In this document: positions 1-8,023 of the stretch, piece after piece
Layout of the letters: every line of letters starts with the position of its first letter
Numbering within the stretch: position 1 is the first letter of the stretch
Origin: an uncultured Clostridia bacterium
GTDB taxonomy: Bacteria; Bacillota; Clostridia; Oscillospirales; Oscillospiraceae
DNA: 64,000 bases
Assembly (NCBI GenBank): GCA_945876285.1
Contig: CAMCNO010000005.1
Span: 25,539 to 89,538, forward strand
Reading direction: 5' to 3'
Made by a program: the position numbers and the translations under genes
Notes under the pieces: model-generated
The model's input: only the letters and a program-made list of their open reading frames with translations
Told to the model about the DNA's origin: nothing
Databases searched by the model: none

Positions 1-226
1 ACGCCGCCGGGACTACAAGACTGCCCTGCAGGAGCTGGTCCAGCGCCAGGCGGGCCAGGAGCTCAGCTACCGCATGGCGGGCGAGCAGGGTCCGGATCAC
101 GCCAAGACCTTCGCGGCGGAGGTGCTGCTCAACGGCACCGTGGTGGGCACCGGCTCCGGCCACAGCAAAAAAGAGGCCGAGCAGTCCGCCGCCAAAGCGG
201 CGCTGGCTGCCCTGGGCGAAAAATGA
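1..226 (+). CDS. rnc: Ribonuclease III, C-terminal part (partial)
   Basis: The frame is open from base 2 and ends at TGA 224-226, giving about 74 residues. These match a double-stranded RNA-binding domain: an N-terminal helix (DYKTALQELVQ), a beta strand around YRMAGEQGPDH, and the closing helix KKEAEQSAAKAALAAL with its typical Ala/Lys pattern. RNase III cuts dsRNA in rRNA precursors and some mRNAs. The catalytic domain lies upstream of the window. A strong terminator follows directly, so this is the last gene of its unit. The family call rests on the dsRBD plus C-terminal placement; another dsRBD protein is possible but less likely. Confidence 0.8.
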   Translation, partial: RRRDYKTALQELVQRQAGQELSYRMAGEQGPDHAKTFAAEVLLNGTVVGTGSGHSKKEAEQSAAKAALAALGEK

Positions 227-234
227 CGAAATCA

Positions 235-263
235 CGGGGAACGCATGGCGTTCCCCGTTTTCT
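235..263 (+). terminator. Rho-independent terminator after rnc
   Basis: A 10-bp perfect stem (CGGGGAACGC/GCGTTCCCCG) with a 3-nt loop is followed by TTTTCT. It lies 8 bases past the rnc stop codon. Confidence 0.85.
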
Positions 264-313
264 GTCCTGTTGACATAAAGACGTAAATATGACTGGAATT
301 TTTCTCCCGGTCA

Positions 314-322
314 TGCTATACT
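314..322 (+). promoter_or_regulatory. Extended -10 promoter for uppP
   Basis: TGCTATACT is an extended -10 (TGn plus TATACT) about 33 bases before the uppP start. The -35 region (294-299) is poor. A consensus-like TTGACA at 270-275 is too far upstream to pair with it. Confidence 0.45.
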
Positions 323-354
323 GTTTTTGTATGTAAATTTGAACGATAAGGAGC

Positions 355-1197
355 GTGAGTATATTGTCTCTGCTGTCATCCATCCTCCTGGGCCTCATCC
401 AGGGCGTGGCGGAGTTCCTGCCCATTTCCAGCTCCGGGCACCTGGCCATCGCGGAGCACCTGCTGGGCATGTCCGGCGCCTCTGACATCCCGGAATTTTT
501 CGACGTGCTGCTGCACCTGGGCACTTTGCTGGCGGTGTTCGTGGCCTACTGGGACGACATCCGGGACATGGTCCTGGAGTTTTTCCGGGGCGTCAGCGAC
601 CTGGCCCACCGCTCGACACCCACGCCCGTGCCGCCCGCCCGGCGGCTGATCCTGCTCATCATCGTGGGCACCCTGCCGCTGTTCGTCATCCTTCCTGTCA
701 AGGACATGGTGGAAGGATTTGCGGACAATATGTATTTTGTGGCGGGGGCTCTCATCGTCACAGGCTTCCTGCTGTTTGCCAGCGACCGGATGAAAAAGGG
801 CCGCAAGACAGAAAAGTCGGCTACCATGCTGGATGTGCTGCTGGTGGGCGTTGGGCAGGCCATCGCCACCTGTCCCGGCATCTCCCGCTCCGGCACCACC
901 ATCACCGCCGGCTGCTTCGTGGGCTTTGAGCGGAAGTTCGCCGTCCGGTTCTCCTTCCTGCTGTCCATCCCCGCTATCCTGGGCGCCAACATCCTCAGCA
1001 TGAAGGACGCGGTGGAGGCCGGCATCGTCTGGGGCGAGGTCCCCACATATCTGGTGGGCGTTGCGGTGGCCGCGCTTGTGGGATACGCCTGCATCCGCCT
1101 GCTGAAAATGATCGCTGACAAGGGCAAGTTTGGCTTCTTTGCTTATTACTGCTGGATCGTGGGTACGATCACCCTGGTCCTGACCATCATCCAGTAA
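355..1197 (+). CDS. uppP: Undecaprenyl-diphosphatase (UppP/BacA)
   Basis: Integral membrane phosphatase that converts undecaprenyl diphosphate to the monophosphate, recycling the lipid carrier for peptidoglycan synthesis. The protein is 280 residues, normal for the family. It carries the two signature segments: the (E/Q)xxxE region with SSSGH around residues 16-29, and PGISRSGTT at residues 174-182. Several long hydrophobic helices separate them. A GTG start at 355 is used here, but AAGGAG at 348-353 is only one base away. TTG at 364 (10 bases downstream) fits the ribosome site better, so the first three residues are uncertain. ftsK follows after 21 bases and is probably co-transcribed. Confidence 0.93.
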   Translation: MSILSLLSSILLGLIQGVAEFLPISSSGHLAIAEHLLGMSGASDIPEFFDVLLHLGTLLAVFVAYWDDIRDMVLEFFRGVSDLAHRSTPTPVPPARRLILLIIVGTLPLFVILPVKDMVEGFADNMYFVAGALIVTGFLLFASDRMKKGRKTEKSATMLDVLLVGVGQAIATCPGISRSGTTITAGCFVGFERKFAVRFSFLLSIPAILGANILSMKDAVEAGIVWGEVPTYLVGVAVAALVGYACIRLLKMIADKGKFGFFAYYCWIVGTITLVLTIIQ

Positions 1198-1218
1198 TCA
1201 CCATCGGAGGTACATACT

Positions 1219-3828
1219 GTGGCTGCCACGACACAAAAGAAAACCACAAAATCATCCGGCGCGAAAAAGAGCAACTCCAGCCGGAGCCAAAAGCCGTCCC
1301 AGCCCCAGAAGCGGCCCGTTCGCCGGGAGGTGTGGGGCATCGTCCTGCTGGTGCTGACGCTGTGCACTGCCGTCAGCTACTTCAAGGTTTCCGCCATCTT
1401 CCTCGACTGGTTCGCGGCGCTGCTGAAGGGCCTGTTCGGCTACGGCTACTGGCTGGCCGCTCCGTCCCTGCTGCTGGCTGCGCTGATCCTGCTGTTCCAC
1501 CACGGCCGTCCCGTGCGGCTGCGGACGGCCTGCGCCCTGCTGCTGCCGGTCTTATTCGGCGCCCTGGGGCATATCCTGTTTTGTAAGGAGACCTTTGAGT
1601 CCTCCCTGGGGGTCGTGCCCAAGCTCTGGACCAGCGGCAACGCCCTGGCCTCCGGCGGCGTTGTTTCCGGCGCACTGGCCATTGGCTCTTCGGCGGTATT
1701 CTCTTCGCTCGTTTCCATGATTGTCTTTATCGTTCTGTTCGTGGTGCTGCTAATGGCGGCCCTGCGGCTGACCGTGGGAGCACTCCTTGAAAAGCACCGG
1801 GAGCGTCCCCAGTACGAGGAGGAGCCGGAAGAGGCCCATATCCGCATGGTGCCTTTGGAGACGCCCAAGCGCCGGACGGAGGAGCGCCCCAAGCCCCAGA
1901 TCGACTTCCCCCTGGATGACACGCCCGCCGCCAAACCGGCGGAGAAGACTCCCGAAAAAGCCCCGGAGAAGGAGGGGAAGTTCACCAGCTTCTTCCGGCA
2001 TAAGTCCGACCAGCAGAAGACGCCCGCGCAGGTGCTGAACGAGCAGCCTGAAAAGGCGGAAAAGACTCCGGCCATCCCCAAGGGTGAGGAGCCGGCAGTA
2101 TCTGTCCCCGCTGCGCCCGCTCCTGCGCCTGCGCCCGTGCCCGCTTCCGCACCTGCGCCCGCCCCGGCCCCTGTTGCTCCGCCTGCGCCTCTGGCGGAGG
2201 AGCCGGTGTCTCCCAGAAAGGAAAAGGCCAACACCGCGAAGGAGGTGGCGGCCCAGACCGCCGCTGTCACGGCGGAAATTGAGGAGAAACTGGCCGCGGA
2301 AGAGGAGCTTTACCAGTTCCCGCCCATCACCCTCCTGCGGGCCAGCCGTGGAGAGAACCACATCGAGGCCGGGGCCGAGCTGCGGAACAACTCCCGTCGC
2401 CTGGCGGAGACCCTCACCAGCTTCGGCGTGGATGCCACCCCCGGCGACGTGATCCACGGCCCCTCCGTCACCCGGTACGAGTTCGTGCTGGACCAGGGCG
2501 TGAAGCTCTCCAAAATCACGAATCTGGCGGACGACATCGCCCTGGCGCTGGGCGCCACCGGCGTCCGTATCGCTCCCATCCCCGATAAGATTTCCGTGGT
2601 GGGCATCGAGGTGCCCAACAAGCACGTCACCCCCGTCCTCATTCGGGACGTCATCGAGTCCCGGGACTTCACCGAGCACAAGTCCAAGACGGCCTTTGCC
2701 CTGGGCCGGGACATCGCGGGCAGGAACGTCATCGGCGACATCGAAAAGCTGCCCCATGTTCTGATCGCGGGCACCACCGGCTCCGGTAAGTCCGTCTGCA
2801 CCAACTCCCTCATCATCAGTATGCTCTACAAGTCCACGCCCGACGAGGTCCGCTTCATCATGGTGGACCCCAAGATGGTGGAGCTGGCACCCTATAACGG
2901 CATCCCCCACCTGCTCATCCCAGTGGTGACGGACCCGAAGAAGGCCGCTGGCGCCCTCCAGTGGGCGGTGTTCGAGATGATGAAGCGGTACAAGACCTTC
3001 TCGGAGAACGGCGTGAAGAAGCTGGAGGAGTTCAACCGTCTGGCCCGGGCCACCGAGGGCATGGATACCCTGCCCAGCGTGGTGGTAGTCATCGACGAGC
3101 TGGCCGATCTGATGCTGGTGGCGGCGAAAGAGGTGGAGGAATCCATCTGCCGCGTGGCCCAGATGGGCCGTGCCGCGGGTGTCCACCTGGTCATCGCCAC
3201 CCAGCGGCCCTCTGCCGACGTCATCACCGGATTGATGAAGGCCAACATCCCCAGCCGCATCGCCTTCGCGGTGGCGTCCTCTCTGGAATCCCGCATCATT
3301 CTGGACAATACCGGCGCGGAAAAGCTGGTGGGCAAGGGCGATATGCTCTACGCCCCGCTGGGCGCCGGAAAGCCCACCCGCGTCCAGGGCTGCTTCATCT
3401 CCCCGGAGGAGATCGAGCAGGTGGTGGAGTTCGTCAAGCAGTCCGGCGAGGCCCAGTATTCCGACGAGGTCATCGCCAAGATCGAGGAGTCCATCCAGGA
3501 GAAGGAAAAGGGCGGCGCCAAGGGCGGCTCTGCCGCCGCTGCCGACTCCGGCGACGAGGACGGCGACGAGCTGCTGCCCGCCGCCGTGGATGTGGTGCTG
3601 GAGACAGGCCAGGCCTCCGTTTCCATGCTCCAGCGCCGGTTGAAGCTGGGCTACTCCCGTGCCGCTCGGCTGGTGGACCAGATGGAGGAGCGGGGCATCG
3701 TCGGCCCCTTCGAGGGCTCCAAGCCCCGGCAGCTCCTTATCACCCGGGCCCAGTGGCAGGAGATGCAGATGGGCGGCGCACCGGACAGTGACGATGAAGA
3801 ACCACCGTTTTCGGATGAAGGGGTATGA
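1219..3828 (+). CDS. ftsK: DNA translocase FtsK/SpoIIIE
   Basis: Hexameric ATP-driven DNA pump that moves chromosome DNA through the division or sporulation septum. The 869-residue protein has an N-terminal membrane part of several helices (about residues 38-190), a long Pro/Ala- and Glu/Lys-rich linker (about 195-365), and a C-terminal motor. Walker A GTTGSGKS is near residue 518 and Walker B VVVVIDEL near 621. A winged-helix gamma domain (about residues 785-845) follows an acidic Gly/Ala spacer. GTG start with CGGAGG just upstream. FtsK and SpoIIIE cannot be told apart from sequence alone. Confidence 0.93.
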   Translation: MAATTQKKTTKSSGAKKSNSSRSQKPSQPQKRPVRREVWGIVLLVLTLCTAVSYFKVSAIFLDWFAALLKGLFGYGYWLAAPSLLLAALILLFHHGRPVRLRTACALLLPVLFGALGHILFCKETFESSLGVVPKLWTSGNALASGGVVSGALAIGSSAVFSSLVSMIVFIVLFVVLLMAALRLTVGALLEKHRERPQYEEEPEEAHIRMVPLETPKRRTEERPKPQIDFPLDDTPAAKPAEKTPEKAPEKEGKFTSFFRHKSDQQKTPAQVLNEQPEKAEKTPAIPKGEEPAVSVPAAPAPAPAPVPASAPAPAPAPVAPPAPLAEEPVSPRKEKANTAKEVAAQTAAVTAEIEEKLAAEEELYQFPPITLLRASRGENHIEAGAELRNNSRRLAETLTSFGVDATPGDVIHGPSVTRYEFVLDQGVKLSKITNLADDIALALGATGVRIAPIPDKISVVGIEVPNKHVTPVLIRDVIESRDFTEHKSKTAFALGRDIAGRNVIGDIEKLPHVLIAGTTGSGKSVCTNSLIISMLYKSTPDEVRFIMVDPKMVELAPYNGIPHLLIPVVTDPKKAAGALQWAVFEMMKRYKTFSENGVKKLEEFNRLARATEGMDTLPSVVVVIDELADLMLVAAKEVEESICRVAQMGRAAGVHLVIATQRPSADVITGLMKANIPSRIAFAVASSLESRIILDNTGAEKLVGKGDMLYAPLGAGKPTRVQGCFISPEEIEQVVEFVKQSGEAQYSDEVIAKIEESIQEKEKGGAKGGSAAAADSGDEDGDELLPAAVDVVLETGQASVSMLQRRLKLGYSRAARLVDQMEERGIVGPFEGSKPRQLLITRAQWQEMQMGGAPDSDDEEPPFSDEGV

Positions 3829-3846
3829 AAGTTTGTACTACCGGGC

Positions 3847-3874
3847 TTGACAAAGTCCGGGAAAGCGCTATAAT
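3847..3874 (+). promoter_or_regulatory. Sigma-A type promoter for the T-box leader
   Basis: TTGACA (3847-3852), a 16-base spacer and TATAAT (3869-3874). Transcription from here would include the T-box leader that starts a few bases later. Confidence 0.75.
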
Positions 3875-3889
3875 GTTTCATACTGAAAA

Positions 3890-4109
3890 GCGATGATGAA
3901 GCCAGCTTCCTGAAACCGGCTCGCAGTGAGAGGGAGAAAGTGAAAACCCTCAGCCCACGCCGGGAAGCAGCCACTTCGGAGCAGTCCGCGAGGAGCGGAA
4001 CGACCCATCCCCGTTACCGGATGACGTGAGATGTCCCCAAAGCGGGGGACAGATCAGGGTGGTACCGCGGATACATATTCGCCCCTGACAGGTGTCAGGG
4101 GCGTTTTTT
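3890..4109 (+). promoter_or_regulatory. T-box riboswitch leader with terminator
   Basis: The leader holds the T-box core AGGGTGGTACCGCG at 4056-4069. A strong terminator follows: stem CGCCCCTGACA/TGTCAGGGGCG at 4080-4103, then TTTTTT. T-boxes bind uncharged tRNA and switch from terminator to antiterminator, so the aminotransferase downstream should respond to an amino acid shortage. The base after TGG is T, which would pair with an A discriminator on the tRNA. That argues against tRNA-Asp or tRNA-Asn, which usually carry G there. I could not place the specifier codon with confidence. Confidence 0.88.
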
Positions 4110-4140
4110 ATTTGACTTTTTGTCTCAAGGAGGCTGTTTT

Positions 4141-5343
4141 ATGAAATTTTCCAGTAAGATCGAGGCCTGCGGCCTCTCGCCCATCCGCAAATTCCGTCCC
4201 TATGTGGTGGAAGCGGAAGCAAAGGGCCGGAAGGTCCTGCACCTGAATATCGGTCAGCCGGACATTGAGACCCCCAAGGCCTTCTTTGACGCCATCCGGA
4301 GTTTCGGAGAATCCGTTCTGGCCTACGCCCCCTCTCCCGGCGTGGAGAGCTATGTGGAGGCCGTCCGGGACTATTACACGGGCATGGGCTATCCCATCTC
4401 CTGCGGCGACATTCTGGCCACCTACGGCGGCAGCGAGGCGCTGCAGATCATCTTCTCCTGCATCCTGGAGGACGGCGACGAAGTGCTGGTGCCCGAGCCC
4501 TATTACCCCAATTACGATACCTTTATCCGCATCACCGGCGCCACCATCCGACCCATTCCCACCACCCCGGAGGAGGGTTACCGCTTCGCCAGCCGGGAGC
4601 GCATCGAGCCTTTTATCAACGAGCACACCCGTGCCATCCTGATGACCAACCCCGGCAACCCCACCGGCGTGGTCCTGCGTCCCGAGGAGCGGCAGCTCAT
4701 GGCGGACATCGCCAAAGAGCATGACCTGTTCCTGATCAGCGACGAGGTCTACCGGGAGCTGGTCTACGGCGGCGAGAAGCCGTCCTCTATGCTGGAGTAT
4801 ACCGACGCGGCGGAAAACGTCATTGTGGTGGACTCCGTGTCCAAGCGGTTCTCCGCCACCGGCTCCCGGGTGGGCGTGGTGGTCTCCCGCAACAAGGAGT
4901 TGATGGCCCACGCCATGAAGATCTGCCAGGGCCGCCTGTGCGCCGCCACGCTGGATCAGGTGGGCGCCGCCGCATTGTACCGCTCCATGACCCCGGCCTA
5001 TTACGAGGACCTGCGGGCGGAGTACCAGCGCCGCCGTGACGCCGTGGTGGAGGGCCTGAGCAAAATTCCCGGCGTGAAGTTCAACTCCCCGGAGGGCGCC
5101 TTCTATCTGATGGTCACCCTGCCGGTGGACGACGCGGAAAAGCTCCAGTATTTCCTGCTGCAGGAGTTCGAGGACCACGGCGAGACCGTCATGTACGCCC
5201 CCGGTGAGGGCTTCTATGCCACCCCCGGCAAGGGCCGCAACGAGATCCGCATCGCCTACGTCACTAACCCCGCCGAGCTGCGCCGCTCCGTGGAGCTGCT
5301 GGGCCTGGGCATCGCGGCGTACAACGCCAAGTGGGAGGGCTGA
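4141..5343 (+). CDS. PLP-dependent class I/II aminotransferase
   Basis: Fold-type I aminotransferase of 400 residues, the usual length for the aspartate/aromatic aminotransferase group. Visible features are NPGNPTG, the SDEVYREL segment around the PLP-binding Asp/Tyr, and SVSKRFSATGSR with the Schiff-base lysine at about K235. The ATG at 4141 is chosen because AAGGAGG (4127-4133) sits 7 bases before it; the more upstream TTG is not served by a ribosome site. The T-box leader means it belongs to an amino acid pathway. Substrate is not fixed by sequence: aspartate, aromatic and branched-chain enzymes look alike here. Confidence 0.88.
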   Translation: MKFSSKIEACGLSPIRKFRPYVVEAEAKGRKVLHLNIGQPDIETPKAFFDAIRSFGESVLAYAPSPGVESYVEAVRDYYTGMGYPISCGDILATYGGSEALQIIFSCILEDGDEVLVPEPYYPNYDTFIRITGATIRPIPTTPEEGYRFASRERIEPFINEHTRAILMTNPGNPTGVVLRPEERQLMADIAKEHDLFLISDEVYRELVYGGEKPSSMLEYTDAAENVIVVDSVSKRFSATGSRVGVVVSRNKELMAHAMKICQGRLCAATLDQVGAAALYRSMTPAYYEDLRAEYQRRRDAVVEGLSKIPGVKFNSPEGAFYLMVTLPVDDAEKLQYFLLQEFEDHGETVMYAPGEGFYATPGKGRNEIRIAYVTNPAELRRSVELLGLGIAAYNAKWEG

Positions 5344-5344
5344 G

Positions 5345-5626
5345 ATGATCCGCCATATCGTTATGTGGAAATTCCGCCCTGGCACGGAGGCGGAGCAGAA
5401 GCAGTTTCTGGACGGCCTGCGCTCCCTCCAGGGCGTCATCCCCCAGCTTTTGAAGTCCGAGGTGGCTGTCAATGTGGGGGAGGGCAACTACGACGCCGTC
5501 CTGGTCAGTGAGTTCGAGAGCCTGGAAGCTCTGGATACATATAAGAACGACCCCCGCCACAAGGCCGTCTCTGCCCTGTGCAAGTCCATCCGGGAGGACC
5601 GGGTGGCCGTGGATTACGAGTTTTGA
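5345..5626 (+). CDS. Dabb (stress-responsive A/B barrel) domain protein
   Basis: A 93-residue single-domain protein. It begins MIRHIVMWKF, the usual opening strand of Dabb proteins, and contains the family's DAVLVSEFESLEALDTY stretch. These are small dimeric ferredoxin-like barrels of mostly unknown role. The ATG lies one base after the aminotransferase stop, so the two genes are surely one operon under the T-box. A terminator follows 4 bases after the stop. Confidence 0.8.
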   Translation: MIRHIVMWKFRPGTEAEQKQFLDGLRSLQGVIPQLLKSEVAVNVGEGNYDAVLVSEFESLEALDTYKNDPRHKAVSALCKSIREDRVAVDYEF

Positions 5627-5630
5627 GCCA

Positions 5631-5659
5631 AACACGCCGCGAAAGCGGCGTGTTTTTTA
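5631..5659 (+). terminator. Rho-independent terminator
   Basis: Ten-bp stem AACACGCCGC/GCGGCGTGTT with a GAAA loop and a T tract, ending the aminotransferase operon. Confidence 0.88.
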
Positions 5660-5676
5660 TGAAAGGAATATCCTAC

Positions 5677-5708
5677 TTGACAAATGGGAAATACTATGGT
5701 ATCTATAT
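5677..5708 (+). promoter_or_regulatory. Probable iscS promoter
   Basis: TTGACA at 5677-5682, then an AT-rich TATCTATAT stretch about 17 bases on. The -10 is a weak match. It lies 35-66 bases before iscS. Confidence 0.5.
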
Positions 5709-5742
5709 ATCACAGTAAAAAGATAGGAAATGGAGGAATACC

Positions 5743-6930
5743 ATGAACGTCTATGCGGATAACGCGGCCACCACTGCTGTCAGTGATACGGCTCTGGCCG
5801 CGATGATGCCCTGTTTTCAGGAAATATACGGCAACCCTTCCAGTCTCCATACCCCCGGACAGCGGGCGGCGGAAAGATTGGCGGCGGCCCGTGAGACCTT
5901 TGCAAAGTATTTGAACGGTGACCCCCGGGAGATCACCTTCACCTCCGGCGGCAGTGAGGCCGACAACCAGGCTCTCCGCTCCGCAGCCCTCCTGGGCGCC
6001 CGGAAGGGGAAGAAGCACATCATCTCCACCAAGTTCGAGCACCACGCCATTCTCCACACCCTCCAGGCGCTGGAGAAGGAGGGCTATGAAGTTACCCTGC
6101 TGGACATCCCGCCTGACGGCGTGGTGACGGCGGAGCAGGTGAAGGCCGCCCTCCGGCCGGACACCTGCCTGGTGACGGTGATGTTCGCCAATAATGAGAT
6201 CGGCACCATCCAACCTATCCCGGAGATCGGCGCGGTGTGCCATGAGGCGGGCGTCCTGTTCCATACCGACGCTGTTCAGGCGGTGGGCCACCTGCCCATT
6301 GATGTCCAGGCCATGCACATCGACCTGCTGTCCCTCTCCGCTCATAAGTTCCACGGCCCCAAGGGCGTGGGCGTGCTGTACGCCCGCCGGGGCATCGCCC
6401 TGACCAACGTCATCCACGGCGGTGCCCAGGAGCGGGGCAAGCGGGCCGGTACGGAGAACATCCCCGGCATTTGCGGCGCGGCGGCGGCCTTTGAGGAGGC
6501 CTGCGTGAACATCGAAAAGAACGCCGCCTACCTGACGCCCCTGCGGGACAAGCTGATCGAGGGCCTGACCGCCATTCCCCATACGGTGTTGAACGGCGAC
6601 GCCAAGCGCCGCCTGCCCGGCAACGTCAATGTCTGCTTCGAGGGCATCGAGGGCGAATCCCTGCTGCTGCTTCTGGATGCCAAGGGTATCGCGGCGTCTT
6701 CCGGCAGCGCCTGCACCTCCGGCTCCCTGGACCCCAGCCATGTGCTGCTGGCCCTGGGCCGTCCCCATGAGGTGGCCCACGGCTCCCTGCGGCTGAGCCT
6801 CAGCGAGTACAACACGGAAGCGGAAATTGACTATATACTGAAAGAATTGCCCAATATCGTGTCCTATTTGCGGGATATCTCCCCGGTGTGGGACGAACTG
6901 GAGAAGGGCCAGCGGCCCCACCTGATTTGA
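5743..6930 (+). CDS. iscS: Cysteine desulfurase (IscS/NifS type)
   Basis: PLP enzyme that takes sulfur from cysteine for Fe-S cluster building, handing the persulfide to the scaffold encoded next door. 395 residues. The N-terminus MNVYADNAATT is typical, the PLP lysine lies in SAHKFHG (K202), and the persulfide cysteine in SSGSACTSGS (C324). GGAGG precedes the ATG. The iscU gene starts 15 bases after the stop, so the pair forms a minimal ISC operon of the kind common in Clostridia. NifS and IscS cannot be separated by sequence alone. Confidence 0.93.
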   Translation: MNVYADNAATTAVSDTALAAMMPCFQEIYGNPSSLHTPGQRAAERLAAARETFAKYLNGDPREITFTSGGSEADNQALRSAALLGARKGKKHIISTKFEHHAILHTLQALEKEGYEVTLLDIPPDGVVTAEQVKAALRPDTCLVTVMFANNEIGTIQPIPEIGAVCHEAGVLFHTDAVQAVGHLPIDVQAMHIDLLSLSAHKFHGPKGVGVLYARRGIALTNVIHGGAQERGKRAGTENIPGICGAAAAFEEACVNIEKNAAYLTPLRDKLIEGLTAIPHTVLNGDAKRRLPGNVNVCFEGIEGESLLLLLDAKGIAASSGSACTSGSLDPSHVLLALGRPHEVAHGSLRLSLSEYNTEAEIDYILKELPNIVSYLRDISPVWDELEKGQRPHLI

Positions 6931-6945
6931 AAGGAGTCATTTAAA

Positions 6946-7392
6946 ATGGCATTGTATAGCGATAAAGTGATGGACCATTTCCAGCATCCCCGGAACGTGG
7001 GAAAGATGGAGGACGCCGACGGCATCGGCGAGGTGGGCAACGCCAAATGCGGCGACATCATGCGGATGTATATCAAGGTAGACCACGACACCCAGACCAT
7101 CACCGACGTGAAGTTCAACACCTTCGGCTGCGGCAGCGCCATCGCTACCAGCTCCATGGCCACGGAGTTGATCAAGGGCAAGCCCATCAGCGAGGCCCTG
7201 ACCCTCAGCAACAAAGCGGTGGTGGAGGCTCTGGACGGTCTGCCCGCCCAGAAGATCCACTGCTCCGTCCTGGCGGAGGAGGCGGTGCGGGCCGCCATCC
7301 GGGACTACTACGACAAGAACAACATCCCCTACGGCGACGAGCTGCGGGAGTGCGACGGCCACTGCGACACCTGTCATCAGGAGCACGAATAA
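6946..7392 (+). CDS. iscU: Fe-S cluster scaffold IscU/NifU N-terminal type
   Basis: 148-residue scaffold on which Fe-S clusters are assembled with sulfur from IscS. The three ligand cysteines are present: C35 (NAKCGD), C62 (FGCGSA) and C106 (KIHCS). The C-terminal tail is short and cysteine-rich (ECDGHCDTCHQE), a feature of clostridial NifU-like scaffolds. It follows iscS with a clear AAGGAG ribosome site and ends just before a terminator. Confidence 0.92.
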   Translation: MALYSDKVMDHFQHPRNVGKMEDADGIGEVGNAKCGDIMRMYIKVDHDTQTITDVKFNTFGCGSAIATSSMATELIKGKPISEALTLSNKAVVEALDGLPAQKIHCSVLAEEAVRAAIRDYYDKNNIPYGDELRECDGHCDTCHQEHE

Positions 7393-7397
7393 GAGAA

Positions 7398-7431
7398 AGT
7401 CCCCGGAACCGAAGTTCCGGGGACTATTTTC
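7398..7431 (+). terminator. Terminator between convergent iscU and phosphoesterase
   Basis: Twelve-bp stem AGTCCCCGGAAC/GTTCCGGGGACT with a CGAA loop and an ATTTTC tail. Confidence 0.82.
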
Positions 7432-7465
7432 AGATACAGTCAAGGCCTTCCGCGTCTTGCCGGAC

Positions 7466-7933
7466 TTATTCCAGCACCACGGTCCGTCCGTCCAGACGGC
7501 CCCTATCAATGGTTACTACGCCGTAAGTAGGGCGGCGGTAGTCCCCAATGCTGCCGGGATTCAGGAACAGCGTTTTTCCTCGCATGTCCACCAGGGGGGT
7601 GTGGGTGTGACCGAACAGAAAGCAGTCCAAATTCTGCTCCTCTGCGGCATACCCGGCGCTGAGGAGGGACTGCTTCACGCCGTAGGTGTGGCCGTGGCAG
7701 ATGAGGAAGCGCTTGTCCCCGATAAACAGCAGCCGCTGGCTCTCCTCCGCCGGACGGAAGTCGCAGTTGCCGGGGACCTGATAAAATTCGATGCCGGGGC
7801 AATCGTCGTGAAGCCGCTCACCGTCCCGCCAGCAGTCCCCCAGGTGAAGGATCATCCGGGGCGACTCCCGCTCCACCGCCTGCAGCATATTGGAAACATT
7901 CCCGTGAGAGTCGGACAGGACCAAAATTTTCAT
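7466..7933 (-). CDS. YfcE/MJ0936-type metallophosphoesterase
   Basis: 155-residue calcineurin-like phosphoesterase. It has the metal-binding motifs in order: SDSHGN near the N-terminus, HLGDC, PGNCD, CHGHTYG and FGHTH. It likely cleaves phosphodiesters or phosphomonoesters, but its natural substrate is unknown. The start is placed at MKILVLSDSH because AAGGGG precedes it and the upstream 21 codons do not look protein-like. It is transcribed toward iscU, sharing the intergenic terminator. Confidence 0.85.
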   Translation of the reverse strand: MKILVLSDSHGNVSNMLQAVERESPRMILHLGDCWRDGERLHDDCPGIEFYQVPGNCDFRPAEESQRLLFIGDKRFLICHGHTYGVKQSLLSAGYAAEEQNLDCFLFGHTHTPLVDMRGKTLFLNPGSIGDYRRPTYGVVTIDRGRLDGRTVVLE

Positions 7934-8023
7934 AACGGCACCCCTTTTCGTGTGCCTACAGTATACGCCGTTTTCCTGCGGGATGCAATGCCCCACGGAC
8001 AGGTGCCCGCGGGGGCGTTGTAT

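Noticed and set aside
1750..3186. Large minus-strand open frame opposite ftsK
   Set aside because: Low-complexity His/Gly/Arg-rich translation with no start signal; a shadow of the FtsK motor and linker.
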